64,000 bases of DNA from Duganella fentianensis (GCF_009857835.1 NZ_WWCL01000004.1:186001-250000); one strand, 5' to 3'. Shown: positions 1 to 8,789, numbered from the stretch's first letter. The notes: generated by a model not told the origin, from the letters alone. Translations and numbers: made by a program.

Positions 1-1166
1 CACGTCCTGATCTGCGTCTGCGCAAAATCGGTCTGGGTCCTGTCGCCGTATTCGGCGCCAGCAATTTCCCGCTGGCCTTCTCGGTGGCCGGTGGCGACAC
101 CGCCTCGGCACTGGCGGCCGGTTGCCCCGTTGTGGTCAAAGCTCACTCGGCCCACCTCGGCACCTCCGAGCTGGTAGGTAAAGCCGTGGCACGCGCAGCA
201 GAAGAATGCGGCATGCCGGAAGGCGTGTTCTCGCTGCTGATCGGCGCGGGCCAGACCATCGGTCAGGAACTGGTGGCCCATCCTGCCATCAAGGCAGTCG
301 GTTTCACCGGTTCGCGCGCCGGCGGTATCGCGCTGATGCGCACCGCGGCAGCACGTAAAGAGCCGATTCCTGTGTATGCTGAGATGAGCTCCATCAATCC
401 CGTGTTCCTGCTGCCGGGTGCACTCGACAATCCTAAACTGCCACAGGCATTTGCCGATTCGCTGACCATGGGCTCGGGCCAGTTCTGCACCAACCCCGGC
501 ATGCTGGTTGGCCTGAAGAGCGACAAGCTGGATGCTTTCGTTGCAGCCGTCGGCGGCACCATAGGCGCCAAGCCGGCCACCACCATGCTGACCCCGGGCA
601 TCCACAAAGCCTATGTGACGGGCGTTGCAAACCTGGCCGGCATCGCCGGCGTAAGCCAGAAGGCGGCAGGTCAGGGCAGCGATGCGCCGTGCACGGCACA
701 GGCATTCCTGTATCAGGTGCCTGCCAGCGAATTCCTCAGCAACCCTGCACTGGAAGGCGAAATTTTCGGACCGACCTCGCTGCTGGTAGTGTGTGACGAT
801 GAAGCGCAGATGCTGGCCGTGGCCGAGCACGTGGAAGGCCAGCTGACTTCGGCCGTCCACGCCACCGCGGACGACCGCGCACTGGCAGCCAAGCTGCTGC
901 CTACGCTGGAACGCAAAGTGGGTCGCATCCTGTTCAACGGCTTTGGTACCGGTGTGGAAGTGGCGCATGCCATGGTCCACGGCGGTCCGTTCCCTTCGAC
1001 TTCGGACACCCGCACCACTTCGGTGGGCGCTTCCGCCATCGACCGCTTCCTGCGTCCGGTCTGCTATCAGGACGTGCCATCCTATCTGCTGCCGGAATCA
1101 CTGGCCGACGCCAACCCGCAGAACATTCCGCGCGTGGTGAACGGTGAACTGGTCTGGAACAGCTGA
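1..1166 (+). CDS. 2,5-dioxovalerate (alpha-ketoglutarate semialdehyde) dehydrogenase, 5'-truncated by window edge
   Basis: The reading frame is open from base 3, so the gene starts before the window and only about the C-terminal 388 residues are visible. It belongs to the aldehyde dehydrogenase superfamily and oxidises 2-oxoglutarate semialdehyde to 2-oxoglutarate with NAD(P)+, the last step of oxidative sugar-acid catabolism. The visible start carries the family segment [16 protein letters not shown]. The catalytic cysteine is in GQFCTNPG (Cys codon 486-488), and the general-base glutamate is in [12 protein letters not shown]. The KGSADH subfamily call rests on the [15 protein letters not shown] and [11 protein letters not shown] segments rather than the ELGG motif of ordinary aldehyde dehydrogenases. 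The lactonase gene follows within 2 bases, and the galactarate dehydratase and pectinases nearby point to galacturonate as the ultimate substrate. Pentose breakdown by the Weimberg route would end in the same reaction and is the main alternative source of substrate. Confidence 0.9.
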   Translation, partial: RPDLRLRKIGLGPVAVFGASNFPLAFSVAGGDTASALAAGCPVVVKAHSAHLGTSELVGKAVARAAEECGMPEGVFSLLIGAGQTIGQELVAHPAIKAVGFTGSRAGGIALMRTAAARKEPIPVYAEMSSINPVFLLPGALDNPKLPQAFADSLTMGSGQFCTNPGMLVGLKSDKLDAFVAAVGGTIGAKPATTMLTPGIHKAYVTGVANLAGIAGVSQKAAGQGSDAPCTAQAFLYQVPASEFLSNPALEGEIFGPTSLLVVCDDEAQMLAVAEHVEGQLTSAVHATADDRALAAKLLPTLERKVGRILFNGFGTGVEVAHAMVHGGPFPSTSDTRTTSVGASAIDRFLRPVCYQDVPSYLLPESLADANPQNIPRVVNGELVWNS

Positions 1167-1167
1167 A

Positions 1168-2046
1168 ATGGAAAGGCTGAACGACGTTAGCTGCAAGGTG
1201 GGCGAAAGCCCTACCTGGCATGCCGGCGAAGGCGCGTGGTACTGGGTCGATATTCCGCAGCAGCGCGTATGGCGGCTCGATGCCGCCACGGGCGCCACCC
1301 GCTACTGGGTGGCGGACGAGATGGTGGCCTGTGTGGCGCCCCGTTCCGACGGCGGCCTGATTGCCGGTATGGAGACGGGCATCTTTGCGCTGGAACTCGA
1401 TGCCTGTACCGCACTGGCGCAGCGCAAGCTGGCCGCACCGGCCAGTGGTCTGGGCGAGGGGATGCGCTTCAATGACGGTCGCTGCGACCGGCAGGGGCGC
1501 TTCTGGAGCGGCACCATGTTCATGGACATGGCGGCGGCGCGCGCTGTCGGCCAGTTATACCGTTATGACACGGCGCGCGGCCTGTCCGCACCGTTCGTAT
1601 CGGAACTGCTGACCCAGAACGGGCTGGCCTTCTCGCCGGATGGCCGTACCATGTATCTGTCGGACTCGCATCCGGCGCGGCGCATGGTGTGGGCCTTCGA
1701 CTACGACACCACCGATGGTGTACCGAGTAATCGCCGCGTATTTTCCGACATGACGGCGATGGCCGGCCGCCCTGATGGTGCAGCGATTGATACCGATGGC
1801 TGCTACTGGGTGTGCGGTAACGATGATGGTTGCGTGCTGCGCTTCACGCCGGACGGCAAGCTGGATAGACGGCTGGAAGTACCGATGCTCAAACCAGCCA
1901 TGTGCGCGTTTGGCGGCAAGAACCTCGATACGCTGATGGTCACTTCCATCATCTCCGGCAAGCCTGAAGATGCCGAGTGGGGTGGCGCAGTCGTGCTGCT
2001 GCAGCCCGGCGCACAGGGCGTAGCGGAAACGTTGTTCGCTGCCTAA
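1168..2046 (+). CDS. SMP-30/gluconolactonase/LRE family sugar lactonase, likely galactarolactonase
   Basis: This 292-residue protein is a six-bladed beta-propeller lactonase of the SMP-30/regucalcin family. The expected metal and active-site segments are present: GESPTWH near the N terminus (metal-binding Glu), GMRFNDGRCD (Asn), TQNGLAFSPDG (Asn) and GRPDGAAID (Asp). The ATG at 1168 is chosen because it lies directly after the stop of the dehydrogenase gene. A GTG at 1144 in the same frame would add 8 residues but overlap that gene. Hydrolysis of a sugar-acid lactone is secure from the family. Galactaro-1,5-lactone as substrate is inferred from the neighbouring pectinase, galactarate dehydratase and semialdehyde dehydrogenase genes. 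Arabinono- or glucono-lactone cannot be excluded. It probably shares a transcript with the preceding gene and ends at an intrinsic terminator. Confidence 0.85.
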   Translation: MERLNDVSCKVGESPTWHAGEGAWYWVDIPQQRVWRLDAATGATRYWVADEMVACVAPRSDGGLIAGMETGIFALELDACTALAQRKLAAPASGLGEGMRFNDGRCDRQGRFWSGTMFMDMAAARAVGQLYRYDTARGLSAPFVSELLTQNGLAFSPDGRTMYLSDSHPARRMVWAFDYDTTDGVPSNRRVFSDMTAMAGRPDGAAIDTDGCYWVCGNDDGCVLRFTPDGKLDRRLEVPMLKPAMCAFGGKNLDTLMVTSIISGKPEDAEWGGAVVLLQPGAQGVAETLFAA

Positions 2047-2099
2047 GTCTGGCGCAGGGCGGATATTCAGGCGTATAGCCTCAGGTGTATCAGTGTAAG

Positions 2100-2134
2100 C
2101 AGTGAGTCACAGTGAATTGTGCTCACTGTTTTTT
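2100..2134 (+). terminator. Intrinsic terminator after the lactonase gene
   Basis: CAGTGAG (2100-2106) and CAC (2108-2110) pair with GTG (2119-2121) and CTCACTG (2122-2128), with one bulged T at 2107, followed by six T (2129-2134). It lies 54 bases past the lactonase stop and overlaps the last codons of the convergent minus-strand gene. Confidence 0.7.
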
Positions 2135-2608
2135 CATTTGCAGGCGGAACTGCGTCGTCCACTGGCCTTTCAGCAGCATTTCGCTGTGGGCTTCGTAGCC
2201 ATCGGCTGATGAGGGCGTCCAGCGCACGCGATAGCGCAGGGCCTTGCCTGCTGCCACATAGTCCGTCTCGGGGAATTCCAGTCCATCTTTGGTGGCGAGC
2301 ATGGTACCGCGACTATATCCGCCGCCATTCTCCACATACAGGAAAGCCACCTGCGCGCTGGCACTGTCGAAGTAGTACAGCGTTTCGCCCACATAGTCCG
2401 GCCGGCCTGCCGCCCTCACCGTATGCACATCGCGCAGCACGTGACCTTCGTACTGCCACTGGAAGCAGTGTTCGTCCGTGGTCTTACCATCAGCGAAAGT
2501 GCCTTTCCAGCAGTGGCCAGCCAGAAAAGCCATAGGCTGCAAGGGCGCGGCCGGTGCAGCCTGCGCGCCCGTCGCTGCCAGCAGTAGTATCGGTAAGAGT
2601 TTGCGCAT
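2123..2608 (-). CDS. Small secreted protein of unknown function
   Basis: This 161-residue protein has a clear Sec signal peptide (MRKLLPILLLAATGAQA, cleavage near residue 18). A soluble beta-rich domain follows, with FLAGHCWKGTF near its start and YEGHVLRDVHTV further on. That layout, a Trp/Gly-rich first strand and then an FxWxYEGxxLR-like segment, resembles the small lipocalin-like or DUF1579-type proteins, but I cannot assign a family with confidence. Two cysteines in the first third (HCWKG and EHCFQW) could form a disulfide in the periplasm. The start has a good ribosome binding site, GGGAG, 8 bases upstream. The gene is convergent with the lactonase gene and stands alone, so context gives no function. 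Confidence 0.7.
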   Translation of the reverse strand: MRKLLPILLLAATGAQAAPAAPLQPMAFLAGHCWKGTFADGKTTDEHCFQWQYEGHVLRDVHTVRAAGRPDYVGETLYYFDSASAQVAFLYVENGGGYSRGTMLATKDGLEFPETDYVAAGKALRYRVRWTPSSADGYEAHSEMLLKGQWTTQFRLQMKKQ

Positions 2609-2667
2609 GGCCCAGCTCCCTGTAGAGACAGGGCTAGTATAGGCCAGCTTCAGGATGACGGTGTGGC

Positions 2668-3252
2668 TTATTCGTCAGGGGTGACAAATCCGATGGGGCG
2701 CTTATTCACCGGCATTGGAGGCGCCATCAACTCTCGCAGCGTTTGTAAGATCTTCCCGAAATGCTCCTGATTGTCACGCCGATCAGTTTCGGACTGTAGT
2801 GCCATCAGTTCGGCCTTCTTTTCAAGCTCATTCAGCCGTAGTACCAATTCGCGGTTCGAGACTAACAGCTCGCGCAGTTGCACGAATGCTCGTACCACAT
2901 ACACTGAAACCTGCGTGGCTCTGGGCGAATTGAGGATAGTGGCTGCCATGATGGCGCCATGCTCGGTGAAGGCGAATGGTAGGTAGCGCCGGCCGCCCCG
3001 TTCCTTGACAGACTGGTTTGAGGTCGCATTTTGCGACCTCAAAATGGTGTTTTCTTCGGCTGTAAGCCGGAACATGAAATCAGCCGGGAAGCGTTCCAGA
3101 TTGCGTTTGACCTGTTCATTGAAGCGTTTAGTGGTTACGCCGTACAGGTACGCCAGATCAGCATCAAGCAAAACCTTCTGCCCGCGTATTAGCAGAATGC
3201 GGGTTTCTATCCCCGCTTGAAAATGAAGGCCTTCAGGCGTTCCTACTTCCAT
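2668..3252 (-). CDS. ORF6N domain-containing putative DNA-binding protein
   Basis: This 194-residue protein starts with an ORF6N domain (about residues 12-105), recognised from IRGQKVLLDADLAYLYGV, RFPADFMFRLT, LRSQ and the family signature LPFAFTEHGAIMAATIL. Residues 130-165 are charged and leucine-rich (LRELLVSNRELVLRLNELEKK) and probably form a coiled coil. ORF6N domains occur in phage antirepressor-like and poxvirus KilA-related proteins and are also common as solitary chromosomal genes. No other phage gene is nearby, so I read it as an orphan regulator rather than part of a prophage. GGAG lies about 10 bases before the ATG. The codons for the conserved LRSQNATSN stretch form a perfect 12-base palindrome. 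Its position between the lactonase and the pectinase run looks accidental or acquired. Confidence 0.85.
   Translation of the reverse strand: MEVGTPEGLHFQAGIETRILLIRGQKVLLDADLAYLYGVTTKRFNEQVKRNLERFPADFMFRLTAEENTILRSQNATSNQSVKERGGRRYLPFAFTEHGAIMAATILNSPRATQVSVYVVRAFVQLRELLVSNRELVLRLNELEKKAELMALQSETDRRDNQEHFGKILQTLRELMAPPMPVNKRPIGFVTPDE
3017..3043. repeat. Perfect 12-bp inverted repeat inside the ORF6N gene
   Basis: TTTGAGGTCGCA (3017-3028) is the exact reverse complement of TGCGACCTCAAA (3032-3043), with a 3-base centre. It falls in the codons for LRSQNATSN of the ORF6N protein. It could be an intragenic operator or an mRNA hairpin; no function is shown. Confidence 0.6.
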
Positions 3253-3334
3253 GGCTGCGTGCTCCGGAAATTCAAACTTGGATCAGGCCACGAGTATCCG
3301 CTTGAACTGTGCACTACTGGCTCTCCGGGCATTT

Positions 3335-3363
3335 ACTTCCGGAGCAAACATCGCTCCGGAAGT
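3335..3363 (-). repeat. 11-bp inverted repeat between the ORF6N and GH28 genes, terminator-like without a T-run
   Basis: ACTTCCGGAGC (3335-3345) pairs perfectly with GCTCCGGAAGT (3353-3363) around a 7-base loop. It begins 14 bases after the stop of the minus-strand GH28 gene, where a terminator is expected, but no T tract follows on either strand. The core GCTCCGGAA recurs at 3261-3269 just before the ORF6N start codon. Confidence 0.5.
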
Positions 3364-3376
3364 TGGTGAGGTTTCA

Positions 3377-5218
3377 TCAGGCGGAGAGCGTGGTGCTGTG
3401 GACCTTGCCGGCTATGGTAACGTTGTTCAGCTTGAGATCCTTGACGTTGAACAGGAACCACGGCTGCGCAGTATTCACCGGCGTGCCGAAATCACAGTCA
3501 CTGATGCTGACGTTGGTTACGGGTGGCACTGGTGGCACTGGCAGCGGGCCGTTGTAGTCGGAGGCGACAGGGCCCAGTACCACGATGGCCTGATAGCAGG
3601 AGGCTGACTTGCCGTCACGCGTACGCACATTGCCAGCCTTGACGTTGGAGATGTGGACGTTATCGACAATGGGCGGGCGGGTACGCACGTTGTCGCTGAT
3701 GGGGGTGTAGTCGCAGTCGAAAGTGACGATGGCACCGGCTGCCGTGGCCACCGTCTTGGACTGTATCGGTGAGCCGGGCAGGGATGCGTAGAACGAAGGG
3801 CTGGTCTGTACGCCGTTAGGAATCGTCACATCGCGGACGAAGAAGTTGCGCAGATAGCCGCCTCGGTTCAGATTGGTCTTCAGGCGGATCGCCGTGTTGA
3901 GCGGATTGGTGGCCCAGTTGATGTTCTGGAAGGTCAGCTTCTGTGCATACACATTCTGGATACCGCCCGCCATTTCGCTGCCCAGCGTGACTGCACCATG
4001 ACCGCTCTGCATGATGCAGTTCTGGATTACGATGTTCTGCGACGGGCCATACTGGGTGTCCAGATCCTTGCCGGCCTTGATGGCGATGCAGTCGTCACCC
4101 GTATCGAAGGTGCAGCCTTCGATCAGCACATGGTCGCAGGCTTCCGGGTCGAAGCCGTCGCTATTCGGGCCCAGACTTTCGCAGTGCACATTGCGGATCA
4201 CGATGTTGCGGCAATGGACAGGGTGATGCTGCCAGAACGGCGTATGGGTCACGTGGTAGCCTTGCAGCAGCACGTTGGTGCAGCCTATCAGTTGTATCAT
4301 CGGCGGGCGCAGATAATGGCCGATGCCGAATACGCGCCGTGCTATCGGCACACCGGCTTCGGACAGCGCAGGCAGATACTGCGCATCGGCGCGCCAGCGC
4401 TGGCCTTCGCCCTGTATCAGCAGGCGCTCGGCTTCCGTCAGTTGCGGCGCTACCTCGGCCAGCGATATGGCGTTGAGCGGATTCTCGGTATTCTCGGACA
4501 TTTTGCCTTTGCTGAAATTCGGCGTGGAGCCCTGCGCTACCGCGTTCAGGGTTTTCAGCTTGCCTTTCCAGGTCCACCAGCAGTCGCCCTGTTCGTTGAA
4601 TGGTACGCCGCCCTGACCGTTGAAGGTGCTGCTCCAGTCTTCGCCTGTCAGTGCGATATTGTGCTGGCCGTGGGCGTAGATCATGGACGAGTAGTTCAGG
4701 CAATCGTTGCTCTGCCAGCGCGAGATGGATAGCTTGCCGTGCTTGCCGCAATCGATATCGCCGTAGCGCGCATAGTCCTGCGGCTGGTTGCTGAAGTAGA
4801 TCTGCGCGCCGGATGCCAGATGCACGTGCACATTCGAACGCAGTACGATAGGGCCGGCGCAGTACCAGAGTCCTTTGGGGATTACCACGCGGCCGCCGCC
4901 AGCATCATGGCAGGCCTGTATCGCGTCGCGGAAGGCAGGGTAGCAGTCCGGTGCATCCTTGGCCGGTGTGGCTATGGTGTCCTGCTCCTCGAACGAAATC
5001 CATGCGCGCACCTTCTCCATAGTGCATGGCCTGGCGCCGTAGGTCGTGACGAGGAAGTCCTGCTTGCGGAACTGCAGCGGTTTCGATACGTGGTCGATGA
5101 TGGCTTGCGCCTGCAGCCATGGATCGGGCGCCGTGCTGGCGCTGGCCGGCAGTGCAGCGCCCATGCCTGCGGCAGGCAGGGCTTTCAGCAGATTGCGGCG
5201 GTGGGTGTTGATGCTCAT
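3377..5218 (-). CDS. Tat-exported GH28-type polygalacturonase-like protein (paralogue 1)
   Basis: This 613-residue protein is a right-handed beta-helix protein of glycoside hydrolase family 28, which cleaves alpha-1,4 galacturonosyl or rhamnogalacturonan linkages. The N terminus HRRNLLKALPAAGMGAA looks like a twin-arginine (Tat) signal. GH28 catalytic elements appear in order: NSDGFDP (352), GDDCIAIKAG (catalytic Asp pair 375-376), SGHG (406-408) and RLKTN (445). An extension of about 300 residues precedes the catalytic half, longer than usual for GH28. The ATG at 5218 is chosen because AGGA lies 8 bases upstream; a start at 5254 would overlap the preceding gene. It closely resembles the protein at 8790-10673 over its whole length, so one is a duplicate of the other. 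Endo or exo mode cannot be told from sequence. Confidence 0.88.
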   Translation of the reverse strand: MSINTHRRNLLKALPAAGMGAALPASASTAPDPWLQAQAIIDHVSKPLQFRKQDFLVTTYGARPCTMEKVRAWISFEEQDTIATPAKDAPDCYPAFRDAIQACHDAGGGRVVIPKGLWYCAGPIVLRSNVHVHLASGAQIYFSNQPQDYARYGDIDCGKHGKLSISRWQSNDCLNYSSMIYAHGQHNIALTGEDWSSTFNGQGGVPFNEQGDCWWTWKGKLKTLNAVAQGSTPNFSKGKMSENTENPLNAISLAEVAPQLTEAERLLIQGEGQRWRADAQYLPALSEAGVPIARRVFGIGHYLRPPMIQLIGCTNVLLQGYHVTHTPFWQHHPVHCRNIVIRNVHCESLGPNSDGFDPEACDHVLIEGCTFDTGDDCIAIKAGKDLDTQYGPSQNIVIQNCIMQSGHGAVTLGSEMAGGIQNVYAQKLTFQNINWATNPLNTAIRLKTNLNRGGYLRNFFVRDVTIPNGVQTSPSFYASLPGSPIQSKTVATAAGAIVTFDCDYTPISDNVRTRPPIVDNVHISNVKAGNVRTRDGKSASCYQAIVVLGPVASDYNGPLPVPPVPPVTNVSISDCDFGTPVNTAQPWFLFNVKDLKLNNVTIAGKVHSTTLSA

Positions 5219-5228
5219 GTCGTGCGTC

Positions 5229-7895
5229 CTATTCATCCGAATTATTGAATTCACCGAGGAAGATCATGGCCGGCGCGGGGCGTGCCGTGTAGCCTAGGTC
5301 CCGCACAGGATCAATGCCGGCCTGCTGCATATAGTTCCAGTGATCGTCCGAGTTGTACTGGGCTGGCCGGTAGGACAAGGCCCCTTTCTTGTTCCAGTCC
5401 GACCATGGCGTGAGCCGGTTGATATGTGTGCCGAAACGCGAATTAAGCACCACCATTTTGCCGACGGCTTCCAGCGAGGTGCGGGCCACCGTGCCTTTCG
5501 GCGTCTGATAGCCATTGCTACTGCCATAGCTGCAGGTATAGCCATCCACGGCCACGGGTGCGTAAGGGCTGCAACGGGCACTGTGGAACCACTGGCGTAG
5601 CAGGGAGAATTTTCCGGCGCGGGCGTTGGCCGAATTGTCATGCGTGAAGTGGCACTGGTCGAACACGAAGCCGTAGCGGGTGTTGAGGTGGGTGTCTGGT
5701 GCGGCGACGTATGAGGTGCCACGGTCGCCCAGTGTGCGGATTTCGCTCTGGTAGAAATAGGCCGTGCTGTCACCGAAGATGAAGTCCACATCGCCTTCTA
5801 TGTAGGACTTGTTGAAGAAGCTGCGGCTGGTGCTGCCGATCTGCGGTGATTTTAGGTATAGCGTGTCCTGAAAGCCGAGCAGGCGGACATTTTCGAACTG
5901 CGCCTTGTCTGCTCCGTCGACCTGCAGCGCTAGCGCCTGATGATGCACGTTGTTGACGTTGGGGAGTTCCTCGGCGCGGGCATTGCCGATATCCTTGTTG
6001 TAGGCGTTTTCGAAGGTCAGATTACGCGCCTGAAAACCATTATTCTGTACCCACACCGTTGCAGTGGCCATGGTGCCGATCTGGCTGCGGTCTTTGACGG
6101 TGGCATACATGGCCTGTACTTCCGGCGCCGCATCGCTAAATTGCGCGCCATGGCGGGCACTGTACTCGGCGCCAGAATTCGAGGCGTCCAGCTTGGCGGT
6201 GATGCGGGTGGCGCTAGCATCCTTGCCTTCACCGTACATGGTCAATGGTGCGGTGACTGCTGGTACATAGACTAGTTCATGGTAGATGCCCGGTCTGATC
6301 AGCAGGTAGAGCCGGCGGGCAGGATCGCGCTTGCTGTCGCTGATGGCGCGGTTGACGGCCTGCTGCACGGTGCGGAACAGCTTGACGCCATCGGCCGCTG
6401 CGTTCTGGTCGACGATGTAGTCCGGCGTGAAGCTGGCACCGCGTGCCAGCGGGTCATTCAGCGGGTCCCATGGATCGACGCGCTCCTTGCCTGCCATGCC
6501 GACGAATTTCAACACTTCGCTGTAGTTGTAAAGCTTGGCCTGTTCCAGACTTAACTGGGGACGGCTGGCGCGCGCCACCATTTCGGGGTAGGGCAGCAGG
6601 CGCTGTTCGCAATTGCTGCTGCCGGAATTTTCTGCGCTATCCACAGTGCCGCTGACGTTGGCAAATTCGATGGAGCTGGCGCTGCCCTGCGCCACTGAGA
6701 CCTGATCGAGCTTCACTTGCAGTGGATGGGCTGCATCATAACCGGCTATGACTACGCGGCCGGGCGTCAGGCTATGCACGGATTCCAGTGCAATGTCGCG
6801 GTACAGCGGTATCAGCTTGCCGCTAGCGCGTGGATTGTAGCGGGTGCTGATATCGATCGGCGTCTTGACGTTGCGCTGGCAGACGTCGCGGTAGCGCACC
6901 TGTTCGACTATGCCGCCACGCGAAATATCGCTCTTGATGCGCAGACCGGAAGTGGTGCCATCGAGCGCCAGGTCTTCCACCAGCACACGGCGCACGCCGC
7001 CATTGGTTTCGCTGCCGATGGACATGCCGTGGCCGCTGTAGAAGTGGTTGTGCAGCACCGAGATATTTTCCGACGGACCGCTGCTGTTAGCCTTGATGGC
7101 GATGTTGTCGTCGCCCGTGCGGATATAGCTGTGTGCAATGGTGATATTGCGCGACGAGACAGGATCGATGCCGTCCGTGTTGCGCGCTGTTGCTGGCGTA
7201 TCGATGCGCACACCCCATGCGGTAAAACCGTCTACGCCGTTGAGCGTAACGTGGAAGTTGGGTGAATTGCGCAAGGCGATACGGTGCAGCGTGAAATTGC
7301 GTGAACCAGTTACTTCGATCAGGCGCGGCACGTTCTGGTGCCCGTCCTCTTTCTGGGCGCGGCGCGCCAGCTGCCACCACGATTCGCTCAGGCCCTCCAC
7401 CACACGGCCGCCCTGACCGTCGATGATGCCTTCGCCGTAGATGCCGCTACCTTCGGTATTCTGGGCGCTGATGAAGGGCTTGCAGCCTTTGCTGGCATCA
7501 GTGATCTTGCCGCAGGTGCCTGCGCCACGGTCGTACAGTTTGGGATTGCGGCTGGCGTATAGCGTGACACCCTGATCGATCAGCAGGCTGACGCCGCTGC
7601 GCAGGGTGAGCGGGCCGGCGACGAACTCGTTCTGGCCGGCAGCGGCACTCAGGCGCACTGCCTGGCCGGCCGCACAATGGTTGATGGCCTGCTGGATGCG
7701 CGCAGTATCGTCGCTCACAGAAGTGGCGGTTGAAGTGGAAGCTGGCGTGGACACGGCTGCCGTCGCCATCAGCGTGCTGCAGGTGGGCGGCGCAAGCGGT
7801 TCCTGCACTTTGCGGCTATCCTGCGCCTGTGCCGGTAGCGTGATGGCGCAGAGCAGGCTGGCCGTCAGGGCCAGATCCGGCAAGCCGCGCTTCAT
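5229..7895 (-). CDS. Bifunctional GH28 polygalacturonase - CE8 pectinesterase fusion
   Basis: This 888-residue secreted protein joins two pectin-degrading enzymes. A Sec signal peptide (about residues 1-25, ending PAQAQ) is followed by a GH28 domain (about 35-430) with NTDGIDP (239), GDDNIAIKA (Asp pair 262-263), SGHG (288) and RIKSD (319). A linker of about 60 residues leads to a pectin methylesterase domain (about 490-888). The esterase domain has HHQALALQVDG (651), the QDTLY motif (676) and GDVDFIFG (701-708), which holds the catalytic Asp704. De-esterification by the C-terminal half would create the unesterified galacturonan that GH28 enzymes cut, so the fusion couples successive steps. 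Its ATG overlaps the TGA of the upstream acetylesterase gene, so the two are translationally coupled. Both active sites look intact. Confidence 0.92.
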   Translation of the reverse strand: MKRGLPDLALTASLLCAITLPAQAQDSRKVQEPLAPPTCSTLMATAAVSTPASTSTATSVSDDTARIQQAINHCAAGQAVRLSAAAGQNEFVAGPLTLRSGVSLLIDQGVTLYASRNPKLYDRGAGTCGKITDASKGCKPFISAQNTEGSGIYGEGIIDGQGGRVVEGLSESWWQLARRAQKEDGHQNVPRLIEVTGSRNFTLHRIALRNSPNFHVTLNGVDGFTAWGVRIDTPATARNTDGIDPVSSRNITIAHSYIRTGDDNIAIKANSSGPSENISVLHNHFYSGHGMSIGSETNGGVRRVLVEDLALDGTTSGLRIKSDISRGGIVEQVRYRDVCQRNVKTPIDISTRYNPRASGKLIPLYRDIALESVHSLTPGRVVIAGYDAAHPLQVKLDQVSVAQGSASSIEFANVSGTVDSAENSGSSNCEQRLLPYPEMVARASRPQLSLEQAKLYNYSEVLKFVGMAGKERVDPWDPLNDPLARGASFTPDYIVDQNAAADGVKLFRTVQQAVNRAISDSKRDPARRLYLLIRPGIYHELVYVPAVTAPLTMYGEGKDASATRITAKLDASNSGAEYSARHGAQFSDAAPEVQAMYATVKDRSQIGTMATATVWVQNNGFQARNLTFENAYNKDIGNARAEELPNVNNVHHQALALQVDGADKAQFENVRLLGFQDTLYLKSPQIGSTSRSFFNKSYIEGDVDFIFGDSTAYFYQSEIRTLGDRGTSYVAAPDTHLNTRYGFVFDQCHFTHDNSANARAGKFSLLRQWFHSARCSPYAPVAVDGYTCSYGSSNGYQTPKGTVARTSLEAVGKMVVLNSRFGTHINRLTPWSDWNKKGALSYRPAQYNSDDHWNYMQQAGIDPVRDLGYTARPAPAMIFLGEFNNSDE

Positions 7896-8734
7896 TGCTC
7901 GCTCTCCGGTTTGAAGTAGCCGGCCGTTTCCGGCAGGGCGCGCTTCATTTCATCCATCACCATACGCGAGAAATAGGCTGCGCCTTTGCTGCCAACGTGG
8001 GTGCGGTCAAAAGCGGACTTCGCCGCGCCAGCCACTTCCACTTTGGTGCTGCCGTTGGCAGCGTCATTGAAATTGTCCGGCCGTGGCACCACTGCCAGCG
8101 TATCCGCTTCATCCTGCCCCAAGGCCTGCACGGCGGCATAGCTCTCTGCATTCAGATCGAGCAGGGCGACCTGTTGTTCGGCGGCCGTCGCGCGTATCAC
8201 TTCGGCCCAGGGTTGCAGATTATTCTCGAGCACCTTGTCCTTGAAGGTGCGGCGCGTCAGTGGCGTGAGCAGCACAGGGATGCCGCCCAGTGCGCGTACT
8301 TCGCGCACATAGCGCGCCATGTTGACGGGGAATTCGGTTTTCAGGTCGGTCGAGCGACCGGGCTTGCCCGGCTGGTCGTTGTGGCCGAACTGTATCAGTA
8401 CGTAGGTGCTGCGATAGGCGGCGCTACCGCGCAGCAGGCCTTCTACTTCATCCCAGCGCCCCTCGGCGCGGAAGCTGCCCGAACTGCGGCCACCCTTGGC
8501 CAGATTCAGACAGGTGTGGGCGCGGTTGACGCGGGCACAGAAGGCATCGCCATAACCGCTGCTATTCGCCATGGTGGAGTCGCCCACCAGCAGTATGCGG
8601 ATAGGCTTGGCGGGGGCATCGGCAGCATGGCTGCTGGCTGTGCAGAGCATCAGCGTGCTCGCCAGCGCTCCCGTTAGTGTGCGTACCAGCGCGCGAGCCA
8701 GCGGAGCAGTGCAGCGGAATCGGAACATGTTCAT
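7892..8734 (-). CDS. Rhamnogalacturonan acetylesterase, CE12 family SGNH hydrolase
   Basis: This 280-residue protein removes acetyl groups from the rhamnogalacturonan I backbone of pectin, opening it to glycosidases. The N terminus is hydrophobic with basic residues and ends SSHAADA, consistent with a Sec signal peptide. The four SGNH blocks are present: LLVGDSTMAN (nucleophile Ser), NLAKGGRSSGSF (Gly), QFGHNDQPG (Asn) and DRTHVGSKG (Asp-His of the catalytic triad). The ATG at 8734 is preferred over an upstream in-frame one at 8788, because a transcription terminator hairpin lies between them. No strong ribosome binding site is visible at either start. The 3' end overlaps the GH28-pectinesterase gene by 4 bases. 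Confidence 0.88.
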   Translation of the reverse strand: MNMFRFRCTAPLARALVRTLTGALASTLMLCTASSHAADAPAKPIRILLVGDSTMANSSGYGDAFCARVNRAHTCLNLAKGGRSSGSFRAEGRWDEVEGLLRGSAAYRSTYVLIQFGHNDQPGKPGRSTDLKTEFPVNMARYVREVRALGGIPVLLTPLTRRTFKDKVLENNLQPWAEVIRATAAEQQVALLDLNAESYAAVQALGQDEADTLAVVPRPDNFNDAANGSTKVEVAGAAKSAFDRTHVGSKGAAYFSRMVMDEMKRALPETAGYFKPESEQ

Positions 8735-8750
8735 GGATGGTTCAGCATAT

Positions 8751-8785
8751 AAAAAAAGCGCCGGCCAAAGAGCAGGCCGGCGCTT
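8751..8785 (-). terminator. Intrinsic terminator inside the pectinase gene run
   Basis: On the minus strand AAGCGCCGGCC pairs with GGCCGGCGCTT around an 8-base loop and is followed by a run of T (plus-strand A run 8751-8757). It begins 5 bases after the stop of the GH28 gene at 8790-10673 and ends 16 bases before the acetylesterase start. Downstream genes must therefore depend on read-through or on a promoter hidden here. Confidence 0.85.
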
Positions 8786-8789
8786 CAAC

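Noticed and set aside
2668-3252. ORF6N gene as the trace of a prophage
   Set aside because: No integrase, structural, lysis or attachment-site features nearby; such genes occur alone in many genomes.
3251-3607. Plus-strand frame of 118 residues over the GH28 gene end
   Set aside because: It lies opposite the conserved C terminus of the GH28 protein and shows no protein family features.
8735-8788. Longer N terminus for the rhamnogalacturonan acetylesterase
   Set aside because: The added codons cover an intrinsic terminator hairpin and would put extra residues ahead of a good signal peptide.
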